Shown in pieces: positions 39,161 through 49,620 of a DNA stretch of 64,000 nucleotides; the first letter of the stretch is position 1, and each line of letters opens with the position of its first letter. A program made the translations under genes and the position numbers. The DNA comes from Pseudoalteromonas shioyasakiensis (GTDB lineage: Bacteria > Pseudomonadota > Gammaproteobacteria > Enterobacterales > Alteromonadaceae). The notes beneath the pieces are model-generated. The model did not search any database, had not been told where the DNA came from, and was given only the letters and a program-made list of their open reading frames with translations. The DNA lies in contig CP058414.1 in NCBI GenBank assembly GCA_013391845.1, forward strand, positions 2,962,501 through 3,026,500, given 5' to 3'.

Positions 39161-39555
39161 AACTTTTTATACATCCCTTGGCTTTGTGGTGCGACAAACT
39201 TGTAGCCAAGCTTTTCATAAAAGCCTGGTTTGTCAGCCACCATAGTGACATAACTACCTTCAAAGGCGGCAGATTCAATGTAACGGTCAATATGTTCCAT
39301 AATGACACGTCCTAACCCTTGGCCTTGATATTCTGGTGCGACTGCAATATCAACCACTTCAAAATTACAGCCACCATCACCAATTACACGGCCCATGCCA
39401 ATCAACTCATCGTTTTTACGAATACAAATAGCATAAAGAGAGTTTGGCAATCCCGCCTTTGCAGCCGCTAATGAACGTGCTGATAAGCCAGCTTTAAGGC
39501 GCATATCACAGTATTCTTCAGCGCTTGGTAGCTGCTCTATTTGACTGTACTCCAT
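39157..39555 (-). CDS. GNAT family N-acetyltransferase
   Basis: 132 residues with the acetyl-CoA loop VAPEYQGQGLGRVIM (~70-84) and GFYEKLGY near the C-terminus. Substrate unknown. ATG 39555 has AAGGAGC four bases upstream; a longer frame from 39576 would include that ribosome site as coding sequence and is rejected. Overlaps the cupin gene. Confidence 0.87.
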   Translation of the reverse strand: MEYSQIEQLPSAEEYCDMRLKAGLSARSLAAAKAGLPNSLYAICIRKNDELIGMGRVIGDGGCNFEVVDIAVAPEYQGQGLGRVIMEHIDRYIESAAFEGSYVTMVADKPGFYEKLGYKFVAPQSQGMYKKF

Positions 39556-39605
39556 AAATGCTCCTTTTGATACCAATTCACGAGTTGGAATTACCTACAA
39601 AGGTA

Positions 39606-39634
39606 ACAAAAAAGGCGCCAGTAGGCGCCTTTTA
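39606..39634 (-). terminator. Terminator after ppiD (bidirectional)
   Basis: The stem AAAGGCGCC/GGCGCCTTT with a 4-base loop and T runs in both directions lies 20 bases after the ppiD stop. Confidence 0.85.
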
Positions 39635-39652
39635 TTTAACTCATTTTGCTAA

Positions 39653-41554
39653 CTATTCAGCAGCTTGAGTCGCTTGTGGTACTTGCACTTCAGCTTGTGC
39701 TTTTAGTGCTGCAATAAATACCATGTAGTTTTTATTCACTTGAGCCATCGTGATGTTTTGCTTTTGTTGCTCGTTAATTTCAACGTCAGCTGCTGGATTA
39801 ACTGCTTTTAGCGCAACAATTGCCGCATCGCCATTGTTTAGGTCAACAACTTCAACCTCTGGTGCACCTTGTGGGTGAGCCATTTTGAAAGCTTGTTGAA
39901 CAATCGCTGGTGACACAGTGTAAGCTTGACGACCCAGTGCAGCTTCTTGGCGTACTGTTAAGCCTTCAGCTTGTGCAACCTCGTTTAAGCTCTTACCTGC
40001 TTCAATATCAGCGTAAAGTGTGCGCGCTTTTTCTTTAGCAAGCTCAGATGCTTTTTGTGCAACCAAAGTCGATTTAATTTGCTCAGAAACATCTGCTAGA
40101 GCTTTTGTTGTCGCTGCTTTGTGATCATTTACACGAACAACAACAGCATGCTCATCACCTACTTCAATTACTTCTGAGTTCATGCGATCTTCTAGCACTT
40201 CAGGTGAGAAAATAGCAGCCACAACTTGTGGGTTGTTAAGCGGCTCAGGTAACGCATTACGAGTTACTAGTTCTGTTTTCTGTACTTCAACGCCTGCAGC
40301 TTCTGCTGCATCAATTAAGGTATCTGAAATCTCGAACGCTAGCTCACCCATTTGAGTTTGCTTTTCATAGAACGCATTAATTTTCTTAGTACGCTCAAGT
40401 TCAGCACGAAGCTCATCTTTAACGTCAGCATATGGTTTAACTTGCTGCGTTTGAATATCAGTAAGCTTGATAATGTGATAACCAAACTCAGATTCTACAA
40501 CGTCAGAAATGTCACCTTTGTTTTCAAGTGCATAAGTTGCATCTTCAAACGCAGGGTCCATCATGTCACGTTCAATCCAATCAAGGTCACCGCCCATTTC
40601 AGCACTAACTACGTCATCAGAAGATGTCTCAGCTAGCTCAGCAAAATCAGCGCCGTTTTGTAGCTGCGCTAGTAGCTCTTCAGCTTTCGCTTTTGCGGCA
40701 TCATCGTCTTCACTGTTATCAATTAAGATATGTGATACACGACGTTTTTCAGGCTCAACATATTGTGCGCTGTTTTGGTCGTAGTAAGCTTTGATGTCTT
40801 CTTCTGAAACACTTGAATCAAGTGTTAAGGTGGCAGCATTTAAATCGATATAGCTTACAGATACTTGCTCTGGCGCTAAGAATTGCGGTTGATTTAATTC
40901 ATAGTAATCAGCAATTTCTTGCTCTGTTACTGCAATGCCTTCTTGTAATGATTCTTTTGTCACAACCAGATAGTCGATGCTACGTGTTTGCTGTTGTAGA
41001 GCTACGCTATTGTTTAATTCGTTTTCTAAGATGAAATCAGTACCAGCAACCGCACCAACTAATTGGCTACGTGTCATGTCTTCGCGTAAATATTCACGGA
41101 AAGCATCTGGTTGGAAATTCATTTGACGAATAACTTGTAAGTAGCGGTCGTTGCTGAACTGGCCGCCTACTTGGAAGTAAGGCATTTCTAAAATTGCTTT
41201 ACGAACACTTTCATCACTTACACGAAGACCTAATTCTGCCGCTAGTTGAGTTTGCAATTCTTGTTGTACTAAACGGTCGATTACACCTTGGCGAATTTGT
41301 GCCATGTAATTTGGATCAGCAGCGATCTGTGCGAAGTATTCACCAAATTGTTGTTCTAAACGGTTACGTTCGTTTTGATATGCACGGCTGAATTCGGTTT
41401 GGCTAATTTTAACTCCATTTACTTCTGCAACGGGTTGCTCTGTGGTTTGTCCTAAATAACCACCGATCCCAGCTAAAGCAAAAGATAAAATCACCGCGCC
41501 TAAAATAATTTTGGCTGCAGGTCCCTGCGAACCTTCTCTGATTTTCTCAAGCAT
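39653..41554 (-). CDS. ppiD: PpiD, periplasmic folding chaperone
   Basis: 633 residues. One N-terminal span (~13-35), a SurA-like chaperone region (~36-240), a parvulin (PpiC) domain (~265-365, RRVSHILI, ADFAELAETSSDD) and a second chaperone part to the C-terminus. Anchored in the inner membrane near the Sec translocon. Placed after hupB as in many gammaproteobacteria. Confidence 0.95.
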   Translation of the reverse strand: MLEKIREGSQGPAAKIILGAVILSFALAGIGGYLGQTTEQPVAEVNGVKISQTEFSRAYQNERNRLEQQFGEYFAQIAADPNYMAQIRQGVIDRLVQQELQTQLAAELGLRVSDESVRKAILEMPYFQVGGQFSNDRYLQVIRQMNFQPDAFREYLREDMTRSQLVGAVAGTDFILENELNNSVALQQQTRSIDYLVVTKESLQEGIAVTEQEIADYYELNQPQFLAPEQVSVSYIDLNAATLTLDSSVSEEDIKAYYDQNSAQYVEPEKRRVSHILIDNSEDDDAAKAKAEELLAQLQNGADFAELAETSSDDVVSAEMGGDLDWIERDMMDPAFEDATYALENKGDISDVVESEFGYHIIKLTDIQTQQVKPYADVKDELRAELERTKKINAFYEKQTQMGELAFEISDTLIDAAEAAGVEVQKTELVTRNALPEPLNNPQVVAAIFSPEVLEDRMNSEVIEVGDEHAVVVRVNDHKAATTKALADVSEQIKSTLVAQKASELAKEKARTLYADIEAGKSLNEVAQAEGLTVRQEAALGRQAYTVSPAIVQQAFKMAHPQGAPEVEVVDLNNGDAAIVALKAVNPAADVEINEQQKQNITMAQVNKNYMVFIAALKAQAEVQVPQATQAAE

Positions 41555-41599
41555 TTATCTATCTCTATTCTGATCAGGTACAAATTAACCCTGCTCATG

Positions 41600-41634
41600 T
41601 AAAAAAAGCGTATCTTACCAGATACGCTTTTTCA
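41600..41634 (-). terminator. Terminator after hupB
   Basis: A 12-bp stem (AAAAAGCGTATC and complement) with a 6-base loop and a following T run on the minus strand, between hupB and ppiD. Confidence 0.85.
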
Positions 41635-41712
41635 CTTGAAGTAACTGGTGATAAGTTACCTAAATTCAATTTAAGTGCGATTAGGTATCTCTCACCAACT
41701 AATCTTTAATGA

Positions 41713-41985
41713 TTAGTTTACTGCGTCTTTCAGCGCTTTACCTGCTTTGAAAGAAGGAATGTTTGCTGCAGCAATCTGGATAGTCTCACCAGTTTGCGGG
41801 TTGCGACCTGAACGCGCTGCACGCTCACGTACAGAGAAAGTACCAAAGCCAACTAGCGCTACAGAATCGCCATCTTTTAGAGCGCCTGAAACAGCCTCGA
41901 TGAATGAATCTAGTGCACGACCTGCAGCCGCTTTAGAAATGTCAGCGTCAGCTGCGATTTGATCGATTAATTGAGATTTATTCAC
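41713..41985 (-). CDS. hupB: HupB, DNA-binding protein HU-beta
   Basis: 90 residues, the exact HU length, with the DNA-binding arm [19 protein letters not shown]. Nucleoid architectural protein. I chose GTG 41985 with AGAGGA seven bases upstream; the frame extends to an ATG at 42015 that would add ten non-conserved residues. Downstream of lon, its usual neighbour. Confidence 0.96.
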   Translation of the reverse strand: MNKSQLIDQIAADADISKAAAGRALDSFIEAVSGALKDGDSVALVGFGTFSVRERAARSGRNPQTGETIQIAAANIPSFKAGKALKDAVN

Positions 41986-42106
41986 AATATCATCCTCTTT
42001 CATTGTTATTATCAAGAGCGATTGTTTTTATTAAAAAATAACATCACTGTTTTGAAAATTGATGAGCAAATTAAGTTTATGCTCAGTTTATTATATTTTT
42101 CTCAAC

Positions 42107-42128
42107 CCTAGGCCACATAAGGCCTAGG
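42107..42128 (-). other. Inverted repeat between lon and hupB
   Basis: CCTAGGCC and GGCCTAGG form a perfect 8-bp stem around ACATAA. No T run follows on the minus strand, so it may be an mRNA hairpin or protein site in the hupB upstream region rather than a terminator. A second, weaker repeat (TGAGCA/TGCTCA) lies at 42063-42085. Confidence 0.5.
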
Positions 42129-42201
42129 CTTGAAAACTAGTGCTTAACTTATCATACCCTTTGTATTTGAAAAGCCCCTAAATGCACTTTTTTGCGGTTT
42201 T

Positions 42202-44562
42202 TTACTGGTTTTTTTCTGTTTCGACAGAAAAACTCTCAACTGGATGCTTCAACGCCAGATTTAAAACGTCATCAATCCATGTAACTGGGTGAATTTCAAG
42301 GCCCTCTAATACGTTATCAGGGATCTCTTTTAAGTCACGTTCGTTAATTTTTGGAATAATAACGGTTTTAATACCACCGCGATGTGCTGCCAGAAGTTTT
42401 TCTTTTAAGCCACCAATTGGTAACACTTCACCACGTAAAGTGATTTCACCAGTCATAGCCACATCTGAGCGAACCGGGTTACCAGTTAGGCTAGATACCA
42501 AACCGGTTACCATGGCAATACCAGCACTTGGGCCATCTTTTGGTGTTGCACCTTCTGGCACGTGAACATGAATGTCACGTTTTTCATAAAAATCGCTATT
42601 AATGCGTAGCTTTTCAGCACGATTACGAACTACCGTCATCGCTGCCTGAATTGACTCTTGCATTACATCACCAAGCGAACCGGTGTAAGTTAGCTTGCCT
42701 TTACCTGGAACCGCAGCTGATTCGATAGTAAGTAAATCACCACCTACTTCAGTCCACGCAAGGCCCGTTACTTGACCAATACGGTCGCCGTCTTCTGCTT
42801 TACCATAGTCAAAACGCTGTACACCCAAGAACTCTTCAAGGTTGCTATCGTTGATAAGTACTTTTTTAGTGTCTTTATCAAGCAGGATGTTTTTAACTGC
42901 TTTACGGCATAGTTTTGACACTTCACGTTCTAAGTTACGAACGCCCGCTTCACGTGTGTAGTAGCGGATAATGCCAATGATTGCACTGTCGGCAATCTCA
43001 ACTTCATGCTCTTTTAAGCCATTGCGCTTAACTTGTTTTGGAATTAAGTGCTGTTTTGCAATGTTTAGCTTCTCGTCTTCGGTATAACCAGATAAACGAA
43101 TAACTTCCATACGGTCTAATAATGGACCCGGAATATTAAAGCTATTTGAAGTTGCCACGAACATCACATCAGATAGATCGTAATCAACTTCTAAGTAGTG
43201 ATCGGCAAAATGGCTGTTTTGCTCTGGGTCAAGTACTTCAAGTAATGCTGATGCTGGGTCGCCACGCATATCTGATGACATCTTATCGATTTCATCTAAT
43301 AAGAATAATGGATTCTTCACACCGACTTTAGTCATATTCTGGATTAATTTACCAGGCATAGAACCAATGTAAGTACGGCGGTGACCACGGATTTCCGCTT
43401 CATCACGAACGCCACCTAATGCCATACGCACATATTTACGACCCGTAGAACGTGCGATTGATTGACCAAGTGAGGTTTTACCGACACCAGGAGGACCTAC
43501 TAAACATAAAATTGGGCCTTTTAGCTTATTAGTGCGTTGCTGCACCGCTAGATACTCAATAATACGTTCTTTAACTTTATCTAAGCCGTAATGGTCACTA
43601 TCTAAAATCTTTTGTGCGCCAGCTAAGTCTTTTTTCACCTTAGAGCGTTTTTTCCAAGGTACATTGATAAGCGTATCAATGTAAGAACGCACAACGGTTG
43701 CTTCAGCCGACATCGGCGACATCATTTTTAATTTAGTTAACTCAGCGTTCGCTTTTTCTTGCGCTTCTTTAGGCATACCTGACTCTTCGATGCGTTTTTT
43801 AATTGCTTCGAATTCATCGGGTACATCATCAAGTTCGCCAAGCTCTTTTTGAATCGCTTTCATTTGCTCATTGAGGTAATACTCACGCTGCGATTTTTCC
43901 ATCTGCTTTTTCACGCGAGTACGGATTTTCTTCTCAACTTGCAGTAAGTCAATCTCGCCTTCCATCAGCGCCATTAAGTACTCAAGACGCTCAGTAACAT
44001 CGGCAATCTCAAGTACTTTTTGCTTTTCAGGTACCTTAAGTGGCATGTGTGCTGCCATGGTATCAGCAAGACGTGCGGCTTCATCGATACCTGACACAGA
44101 AGTAAGTACTTCAGGTGGGATCTTCTTATTAAGCTTTACATAGCCTTCAAATTGGCTAATTGCGCTGCGAATAAAGATATCTTGCTCTTGCTCGTCGATA
44201 TGGCTTGATTCAATGAACTGTGCTTCAGCAACAAAGAAATCATCGTTATCTAAAAACTTTTCAACGCTCGCACGTTGTGTGCCTTCAACAAGCACTTTAA
44301 CGGTGCCATCAGGTAACTTTAATAACTGAAGTACTGTGGCAATGGTGCCAACACGGTAGATATCATCTTGCTGCGGATCATCAACAGAGGCGTCTTTTTG
44401 CGCCACTAGGAAAATTTGTTTGTCCTTGTCCATCGCCGCTTCTAGGCATTTTATTGATTTTTCACGACCAACAAATAGCGGGATCACCATGTGTGGGTAA
44501 ACCACTACATCGCGCAGTGCCAACACGGGGATTTCGACTCGATCTGTTCTCTCAAGCGTCAT
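42202..44562 (-). CDS. lon: Lon, ATP-dependent protease La
   Basis: 786 residues: N-terminal LON domain (~10-200), coiled coil, AAA+ (Walker [12 protein letters not shown], ~350) and a protease domain with the Ser-Lys dyad in [11 protein letters not shown] and [14 protein letters not shown]. Degrades damaged and regulatory proteins. ATG 44562 gives the standard N-terminus. A heat-shock-type promoter lies just upstream, after the clpX terminator. Confidence 0.97.
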   Translation of the reverse strand: MTLERTDRVEIPVLALRDVVVYPHMVIPLFVGREKSIKCLEAAMDKDKQIFLVAQKDASVDDPQQDDIYRVGTIATVLQLLKLPDGTVKVLVEGTQRASVEKFLDNDDFFVAEAQFIESSHIDEQEQDIFIRSAISQFEGYVKLNKKIPPEVLTSVSGIDEAARLADTMAAHMPLKVPEKQKVLEIADVTERLEYLMALMEGEIDLLQVEKKIRTRVKKQMEKSQREYYLNEQMKAIQKELGELDDVPDEFEAIKKRIEESGMPKEAQEKANAELTKLKMMSPMSAEATVVRSYIDTLINVPWKKRSKVKKDLAGAQKILDSDHYGLDKVKERIIEYLAVQQRTNKLKGPILCLVGPPGVGKTSLGQSIARSTGRKYVRMALGGVRDEAEIRGHRRTYIGSMPGKLIQNMTKVGVKNPLFLLDEIDKMSSDMRGDPASALLEVLDPEQNSHFADHYLEVDYDLSDVMFVATSNSFNIPGPLLDRMEVIRLSGYTEDEKLNIAKQHLIPKQVKRNGLKEHEVEIADSAIIGIIRYYTREAGVRNLEREVSKLCRKAVKNILLDKDTKKVLINDSNLEEFLGVQRFDYGKAEDGDRIGQVTGLAWTEVGGDLLTIESAAVPGKGKLTYTGSLGDVMQESIQAAMTVVRNRAEKLRINSDFYEKRDIHVHVPEGATPKDGPSAGIAMVTGLVSSLTGNPVRSDVAMTGEITLRGEVLPIGGLKEKLLAAHRGGIKTVIIPKINERDLKEIPDNVLEGLEIHPVTWIDDVLNLALKHPVESFSVETEKNQ

Positions 44563-44604
44563 TATATTCTCTTCGCACTTCATTTATTTTAAAGATTACT
44601 CAAG

Positions 44605-44634
44605 TATATGGGGATATGTAAGGGAAAGTTCAAC
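44605..44634 (-). promoter_or_regulatory. Sigma-32 (heat-shock) promoter of lon
   Basis: On the minus strand GTTGAAC, 14 bases, then CCCCATATA. The -10 matches the RpoH consensus CCCCATNTA fully and the -35 is close to CTTGAAA. It lies 43 bases before the lon ATG. Confidence 0.75.
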
Positions 44635-44640
44635 ATATTT

Positions 44641-44671
44641 GTAAAAAAAGGAGCCTTTGGCTCCTTTTTCG
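44641..44671 (-). terminator. Terminator of clpP-clpX
   Basis: An 11-bp stem (AAAAAGGAGCC/GGCTCCTTTTT) with a 3-base loop and T run, between clpX and lon. It separates lon from the clpPX transcript. Confidence 0.9.
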
Positions 44672-44705
44672 TGTTTAACTGCTCAACTTTTAAACTATTA
44701 CAGCT

Positions 44706-45989
44706 TTATTCTGATGCAGCTTTGTCTTGGTTACCGCTTTGGTAAATCAAAATTGGGTCTGATTCACCTTTAATAACGGTTTCATCAATAACCACTTTGC
44801 TAACATCATCCATTGAAGGTAGCTCATACATAGTATCTAGTAATACACCTTCAACAATTGAACGTAAGCCACGAGCACCCGTTTTACGTTCCATTGCTTT
44901 ATGAGCAATAGCACTTAGTGCATCTTCACGAAACTCAAGCTCAACATCTTCCATAGCAAACAATGCAGAGAATTGTTTAGTTAATGCATTTTTTGGTTCG
45001 CTAAGAATTTGAATAAGTGCAGCTTCGTCTAGCTCAGTTAATGTCGCAACAACCGGAAGACGACCAATGAACTCTGGAATTAAACCGTATTTCACTAGAT
45101 CTTCTGGTTCAACATCTTTAAATGTTTCGCTTAGGCTGCGGCTACCTGATGATTGCTTAACTTCAGCGCCAAAACCAATACCAGTATTCTTATGGCTACG
45201 TTGCTCAATCACTTTATCTAGGCCAGCAAATGCACCGCCACAAATAAACAGAATCTTAGATGTATCTACTTGTAAAAATTCTTGCTGTGGATGTTTACGA
45301 CCGCCTTGCGGTGGCACAGACGCAACAGTACCTTCAATTAGCTTAAGTAAGGCTTGTTGCACACCTTCACCTGATACATCACGAGTAATTGATGGGTTAT
45401 CAGACTTTCGAGAAATCTTGTCAATTTCATCAATGTAAACAATACCGCGCTGTGCTTTTTCTACATCGTAATCACATTTTTGCAGTAGCTTTTGAATAAT
45501 GTTTTCAACGTCTTCACCTACATAACCAGCTTCAGTTAATGTAGTTGCATCAGCCATAGTAAATGGAACGTCAAGTAAGCGTGCCATAGTTTCAGCAAGT
45601 AATGTTTTACCACTACCTGTAGGACCGATTAATAGGATATTACTCTTACCAAGCTCAATGTCCGCATTGATTGTTTGATTGCGCAAACGTTTATAATGAT
45701 TGTATACCGCCACCGACAGCACTTTTTTCGCGTGGTCTTGGCCAATCACGTAATCATCTAGGTGATCACGAATCTCTTTCGGCACAGGCAGTTTATCAGA
45801 CGCATTATGCTTCGGCGCAATGTCTTTGATTTCTTCCCTGATAATATCGTTACACAGCTCAACACATTCATCACAAATGTATACTGAAGGGCCAGCAATT
45901 AATTTGCGAACTTCGTGCTGGCTTTTGCCGCAAAAAGAGCAATATAACAATTTATTACTTTTGTCGCCGTCTGTAGGAGTGTCAGACAT
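44706..45989 (-). CDS. clpX: ClpX, ATPase subunit of ClpXP
   Basis: 427 residues. The N-terminal zinc finger has four Cys (CSFCGKS and CDECVELC, ~17-47). AAA+ domain: Walker [13 protein letters not shown] (~122) and the sensor segments further on. It unfolds substrates for ClpP. 135 bases after clpP in the same unit. Confidence 0.97.
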   Translation of the reverse strand: MSDTPTDGDKSNKLLYCSFCGKSQHEVRKLIAGPSVYICDECVELCNDIIREEIKDIAPKHNASDKLPVPKEIRDHLDDYVIGQDHAKKVLSVAVYNHYKRLRNQTINADIELGKSNILLIGPTGSGKTLLAETMARLLDVPFTMADATTLTEAGYVGEDVENIIQKLLQKCDYDVEKAQRGIVYIDEIDKISRKSDNPSITRDVSGEGVQQALLKLIEGTVASVPPQGGRKHPQQEFLQVDTSKILFICGGAFAGLDKVIEQRSHKNTGIGFGAEVKQSSGSRSLSETFKDVEPEDLVKYGLIPEFIGRLPVVATLTELDEAALIQILSEPKNALTKQFSALFAMEDVELEFREDALSAIAHKAMERKTGARGLRSIVEGVLLDTMYELPSMDDVSKVVIDETVIKGESDPILIYQSGNQDKAASE

Positions 45990-46124
45990 TCAGCTACCTC
46001 ATTTATTACGTTGGCAGTAGCATAAGGCTACTGCTAATTCACTATGTTTAACTATATCAAAGAATATCAGTTTTCGCATAGTAAAGGGTGATAGCTAACA
46101 ATACGTTATTATTAGCTATTCAGA

Positions 46125-46742
46125 TTACTTCGATTCGCGGCTTGAAAATACTGAATCAACTAGGCCGTATTCAACTGCTTCACTAGCAGTCATAAAATTA
46201 TCACGGTCAGTATCACGAGAAACAACTTCTAGTGGCTGGCCAGTATGTTCAGCCATTAATCGGTTTAATTTATCTTTGATTGATAAGATTTCACGTGCAT
46301 GGATCTCAAAATCAGATGCCTGACCTTGGAAGCCACCTAATGGTTGGTGGATCATCACGCGTGAGTTAGGTAAACAGAAACGCTTACCTTTAGCACCCCC
46401 TGACAGTAAAAATGCACCCATGCTTGCCGCTTGGCCAACACAAATAGTGCTTACATCAGGTTTAATAAAATTCATAGTATCGTAAATCGCCATACCCGCA
46501 GTCACAGAACCGCCTGGCGAATTAATATAAAGATAAATATCTTTTTCTGGGTTTTCTGATTCTAAAAACAGCATTTGCGCAAGAATCAAATTTGCCATGT
46601 TATCTTCAACTTGGCCAGTTAAGAAAATAATGCGTTCTTTTAAAAGACGTGAGTAAATATCATATGAGCGCTCGCCTTTAGCTGTTTGTTCAACAACCAT
46701 AGGGACTAGTGCGTTTAGAGGGTCTGTCATACCGCTATTCAT
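46125..46742 (-). CDS. clpP: ClpP, protease subunit of ClpXP/ClpAP
   Basis: 205 residues with the catalytic Ser in [11 protein letters not shown] and His in [10 protein letters not shown]; the Asp lies further toward the C-terminus. Forms the 14-mer proteolytic chamber. Between tig and clpX as in E. coli. Confidence 0.97.
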   Translation of the reverse strand: MNSGMTDPLNALVPMVVEQTAKGERSYDIYSRLLKERIIFLTGQVEDNMANLILAQMLFLESENPEKDIYLYINSPGGSVTAGMAIYDTMNFIKPDVSTICVGQAASMGAFLLSGGAKGKRFCLPNSRVMIHQPLGGFQGQASDFEIHAREILSIKDKLNRLMAEHTGQPLEVVSRDTDRDNFMTASEAVEYGLVDSVFSSRESK

Positions 46743-46838
46743 TCTTATTTAATTCCTTATCCGCTGCGACTCATCCTTACTATAAGGAAAGCACATTTAT
46801 AATAATGTTAATTAAGCTGCCTATTCAATCTTTATAAC

Positions 46839-46868
46839 TATATAGGAACTTATCAGAATAATTTCAAT
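46839..46868 (-). promoter_or_regulatory. Candidate sigma-32 promoter of clpP
   Basis: On the minus strand ATTGAAA, 14 bases, then TCCTATATA, which matches 7 of 9 positions of CCCCATNTA. The spacing equals that of the lon promoter. It lies ~97 bases before the clpP ATG. Confidence 0.5.
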
Positions 46869-46935
46869 CCTAGCCGAAAAAAGTTCTGAAATAACATCAG
46901 TATTGTTGGTTTTTTTGAAACTGATACCACAAACT

Positions 46936-46983
46936 AAAATGGCCCGAGTACGCTGTATAAATACAGGGTAACACGAGCCATTT
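46936..46983 (-). terminator. Hairpin after tig
   Basis: Outer stem AAATGGC/GCCATTT, an inner stem CTGTAT/ATACAG and T-rich sequence beyond it on the minus strand. It lies 33 bases after the tig stop. Confidence 0.65.
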
Positions 46984-47015
46984 AATCGCTAGCGAGAGCT
47001 TAAGTCAATGACTTA

Positions 47016-48320
47016 TTAAGCACCTTGCTGTGGATTCATGATGTCGTCGAATGCTTTTTCAACGTCAGTCACGTTTGCTTTAGCTAGGATTGCTTCAACT
47101 GCTTGCTCTTCCATAGCTACGTTGCGCATTTGCTGCATAAGCTGATCGTTTGCTTTGTAGTACTCTACTACTTCAGTTGGATCTTCGTATGCAGAAGCTA
47201 CAGTTGCGATTAATTCTTCAACTTTAGCGTCGTCAACTTTAAGCTCGTTCGCTTTAATTACTTCACCTAGTAATAGGCCAGTCTTAACGCGAGTTACAGC
47301 TTGCTCGTGGAATAATTCAGCTGGAAGCTCAGGCATGTTTTTAGCGTCGCCACCGAAACGTTGTGCTGCTTGCTGACGTAGTGCATCAATTTCTTGATCT
47401 ACTAGCGCTTTTGGCACTTCGATTTCGTTGTTAGCTAAAAGACCTTTGATAGCTTGGTCTTTAACGTTAGCTTTAACCGCTTGGTCAAGCTCACGTGTCA
47501 TGTTCTTTTTAACTTCTTCTTTAAGAGCGTCAACACCGCCTTCAGCTACACCGAATTTAGTTGCGAACTCGTCATTAAGCTCAGGAAGCTCTTGAGTTTC
47601 AACTTTCTTAACAGTGATTGCGAAAGTAGCAGCTTTACCTTTAAGGTTTTCAGCATGGTACTCTTCAGGGAATGTTACTTCAGCAACAACTTCTTCGCCC
47701 GCTTTTTTGCCAACGATGTTGTCTTCGAAACCTGGGATCATACGACCTTGACCAAGTTCTAGTGGGAAGTCTTCAGCTTTACCGCCTTCGAACTCTTCGC
47801 CTTCGATAGAACCAACGAAGTCGATAGTTACACGATCGTTCTCGCCTGCAGCTGCGTCAACTTCAGCCCAAGAAGCGTGTTGCTTACGTAAAGTTTCTAG
47901 CATGTTAGCTAGGTCTTCGTCAGTTACAGATACAGCTGGTTTTTCAACAGCGATTTTATCTAAACCTTGAATTTCAACTTCTGGGTAAACTTCGAAAGTT
48001 GCATCGAATTCTAAATCTTTACCAGCTTCTAACGCTTTAGGAGCGAAAGTAGGTGAACCAGCTGGGTTAATTTTTTCAGAAACGATAGCTTCGATGTAGT
48101 TGCGTTGCATTAATTCGCCAGCAACTTCTTGACGTACCGCAGCACCGTAACGCTTGTTGATGATAGACGCTGGTACTTTACCAGGACGGAAACCATCGAT
48201 ACGCTGGGTTTTAGACAGTTGTTGTAAGCGTTTTTTTACTTCAGTCTCAACGTTCTCTGCAGGAACGGTGATGGTCAGACGGCGCTCAAGGCCTTGAGTC
48301 GTCTCAACAGAAACTTGCAT
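47016..48320 (-). CDS. tig: Tig, trigger factor
   Basis: 434 residues: ribosome-binding N-terminal domain with the signature GFRPGKVP (~44), an FKBP-type PPIase domain (~160-245, [14 protein letters not shown]) and the helical chaperone C-terminal domain. It meets nascent chains at the ribosome exit tunnel. First in the tig-clpP-clpX-lon-hupB-ppiD series. Confidence 0.97.
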   Translation of the reverse strand: MQVSVETTQGLERRLTITVPAENVETEVKKRLQQLSKTQRIDGFRPGKVPASIINKRYGAAVRQEVAGELMQRNYIEAIVSEKINPAGSPTFAPKALEAGKDLEFDATFEVYPEVEIQGLDKIAVEKPAVSVTDEDLANMLETLRKQHASWAEVDAAAGENDRVTIDFVGSIEGEEFEGGKAEDFPLELGQGRMIPGFEDNIVGKKAGEEVVAEVTFPEEYHAENLKGKAATFAITVKKVETQELPELNDEFATKFGVAEGGVDALKEEVKKNMTRELDQAVKANVKDQAIKGLLANNEIEVPKALVDQEIDALRQQAAQRFGGDAKNMPELPAELFHEQAVTRVKTGLLLGEVIKANELKVDDAKVEELIATVASAYEDPTEVVEYYKANDQLMQQMRNVAMEEQAVEAILAKANVTDVEKAFDDIMNPQQGA

Positions 48321-48683
48321 GATTTACCTCAATCTTCAATTTTGGCGACTTTTCGCCTTCCTTACAAACAAGGTGATCTCCATGAGTGATAGCAAGTTTT
48401 AACGCTGAATATTTCAACTTAAAACGGCGCATTGTAACCATGAGATACCATTGCTGCTTTGCCTCTATGGGCACTATGTTAAACAATAGACGCGGCATTA
48501 TAACCTAATATTTATGATAGTCGAGTCTGGGGGGCAATTATTTGGCGTATATAGCAGCAAACAGCGTTTAAGTGCGTAAAAAACGAACGCAAAAAATAAC
48601 AAAAGAGAATTAAGCTGATTTAAAAGGTATTGAAAAGAATTAAGTAGCTTCGGCTAGAGGGAGTGAAGCTTAAATTTTAAAAG
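48321..48683. other. Gap between tig and the tRNA cluster
   Basis: About 360 bases with no gene. The tig-proximal part holds the tig leader and a candidate promoter at 48497-48524. The rest is AT-rich with a small TAGC-TTCG-GCTA hairpin near 48647-48658 and no clear terminator for the tRNA operon. Confidence 0.5.
48497..48524 (-). promoter_or_regulatory. Candidate tig promoter
   Basis: On the minus strand TCGACT, 16 bases, then a perfect TATAAT followed by GCCGCG. It lies ~177 bases before the tig ATG. Confidence 0.5.
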
Positions 48684-48750
48684 AGGTCGGTAATTCAGCA
48701 TTTGAACCTGCGACTGAATTTGAGGTACCCAAACCAATCGTTCTATGACC
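48684..48750 (-). pseudogene. Decayed tRNA-Pro copy
   Basis: This stretch aligns with the three intact tRNA-Pro genes nearby: AGGTCGG..AT.CAG.ATTTGAACCTGCGAC at one end (shared but with substitutions) and ACCCAAACCAA in the anticodon region. The anticodon loop survives but the anticodon stem, T stem, D arm and acceptor 5' half are broken, so it should not give a functional tRNA. It is the last unit in the transcription direction. Confidence 0.7.
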
Positions 48751-48766
48751 TTAAACTTTTTAAAAG

Positions 48767-48843
48767 TGGTCGGCGATGCAGGATTTGAACCTGCGACCCC
48801 TTGGACCCAAACCAAGTGCGCTACCAAACTGCGCTAATCGCCG
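48767..48843 (-). tRNA. tRNA-Pro (UGG), copy 1
   Basis: 77 bases including an encoded CCA end. The cloverleaf is complete, acceptor CGGCGAT pairs with ATCGCCG, and the anticodon loop is TTTGGGT. Identical to the copies at 48884 and 49203. Confidence 0.97.
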
Positions 48844-48883
48844 ATACTGAGAGAAGTTTTGAAAATTAAGACCACTTAAAAAG

Positions 48884-48960
48884 TGGTCGGCGATGCAGGA
48901 TTTGAACCTGCGACCCCTTGGACCCAAACCAAGTGCGCTACCAAACTGCGCTAATCGCCG
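48884..48960 (-). tRNA. tRNA-Pro (UGG), copy 2
   Basis: Identical 77-base gene with encoded CCA, 40 bases from copy 1. The spacer ends in AAGTGG like that of copy 1, suggesting that the duplication carried a few flanking bases. Confidence 0.97.
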
Positions 48961-48976
48961 ATATCTTAGAGTAAAT

Positions 48977-49053
48977 TGGGGTGACTGATGGGGCTCGAAC
49001 CCACGACAACCGGAATCACAATCCGGGGCTCTACCAACTGAGCTACAATCACC
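48977..49053 (-). tRNA. tRNA-His (GUG)
   Basis: 77 bases with encoded CCA, anticodon loop TTGTGAT, and the extra 5' G opposite C73 that marks tRNA-His. Same operon as the neighbouring tRNAs. Confidence 0.97.
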
Positions 49054-49075
49054 ACGGCATTTACATATTTTCAAA

Positions 49076-49152
<77 letters not shown>

Positions 49153-49202
49153 ATCGAAAACTTCATAAGTTTGCCTGTAAGCACCATTTACAAAAAGTAA
49201 AG

Positions 49203-49279
49203 TGGTCGGCGATGCAGGATTTGAACCTGCGACCCCTTGGACCCAAACCAAGTGCGCTACCAAACTGCGCTAATCGCCG
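49203..49279 (-). tRNA. tRNA-Pro (UGG), copy 3, promoter-proximal
   Basis: Identical to the other two tRNA-Pro genes, including the encoded CCA. It is the first gene after the cluster promoter. Confidence 0.97.
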
Positions 49280-49323
49280 ATGCTTACTATTGTTTGCGAG
49301 TGACCTCGTTAACAACGGGGTGC

Positions 49324-49352
49324 ATAATAGTGATTTGACCGAGTTAGGTCAA
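49324..49352 (-). promoter_or_regulatory. Promoter of the tRNA cluster
   Basis: On the minus strand TTGACC, 17 bases, then TATTAT followed by GCACCCC, a strong sigma-70 promoter with the GC-rich discriminator of stable RNA genes. The -35 lies inside a perfect inverted repeat, TTTGACC-N6-GGTCAAA (49334-49353). Confidence 0.8.
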
Positions 49353-49353
49353 A

Positions 49354-49620
49354 CATTTTTTTAAGAAAATAATTCAATCGGTCACTTTTAGTTCATAATG
49401 GTTAAATATTGCAAATATAAGCTAAAATTTGAACTCTTTTTTATAAAGTAGCGCTTTATATAAGATTGCATCTTGGCGCTATGATGCTTTTCTGCGAAAA
49501 TACGCAACATAAATAAATATGATCAAACAAACATGATTTGTGTATCCACGCCCCCTTTATTGGATAATCATATTTAGATGTATCAGTATCAAGTTAACTA
49601 ACCCCAATTAAAGGTCACCC
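49354..49620. other. Gap between the tRNA promoter and folD
   Basis: About 265 AT-rich bases without a gene, holding the upstream region of the tRNA promoter and the folD leader. I see no riboswitch or clear folD promoter by eye. Confidence 0.5.

Noticed and set aside
39568..39592. Short inverted repeat near the GNAT start resembling the ends of the 166-bp element
   Set aside because: Only about 10 bases match and there is no interior; too short to call a second copy.
46953..46966. LexA-like box CTGTATAAATACAG
   Set aside because: The spacing is two bases too short for the SOS consensus and it forms the inner part of the hairpin after tig.
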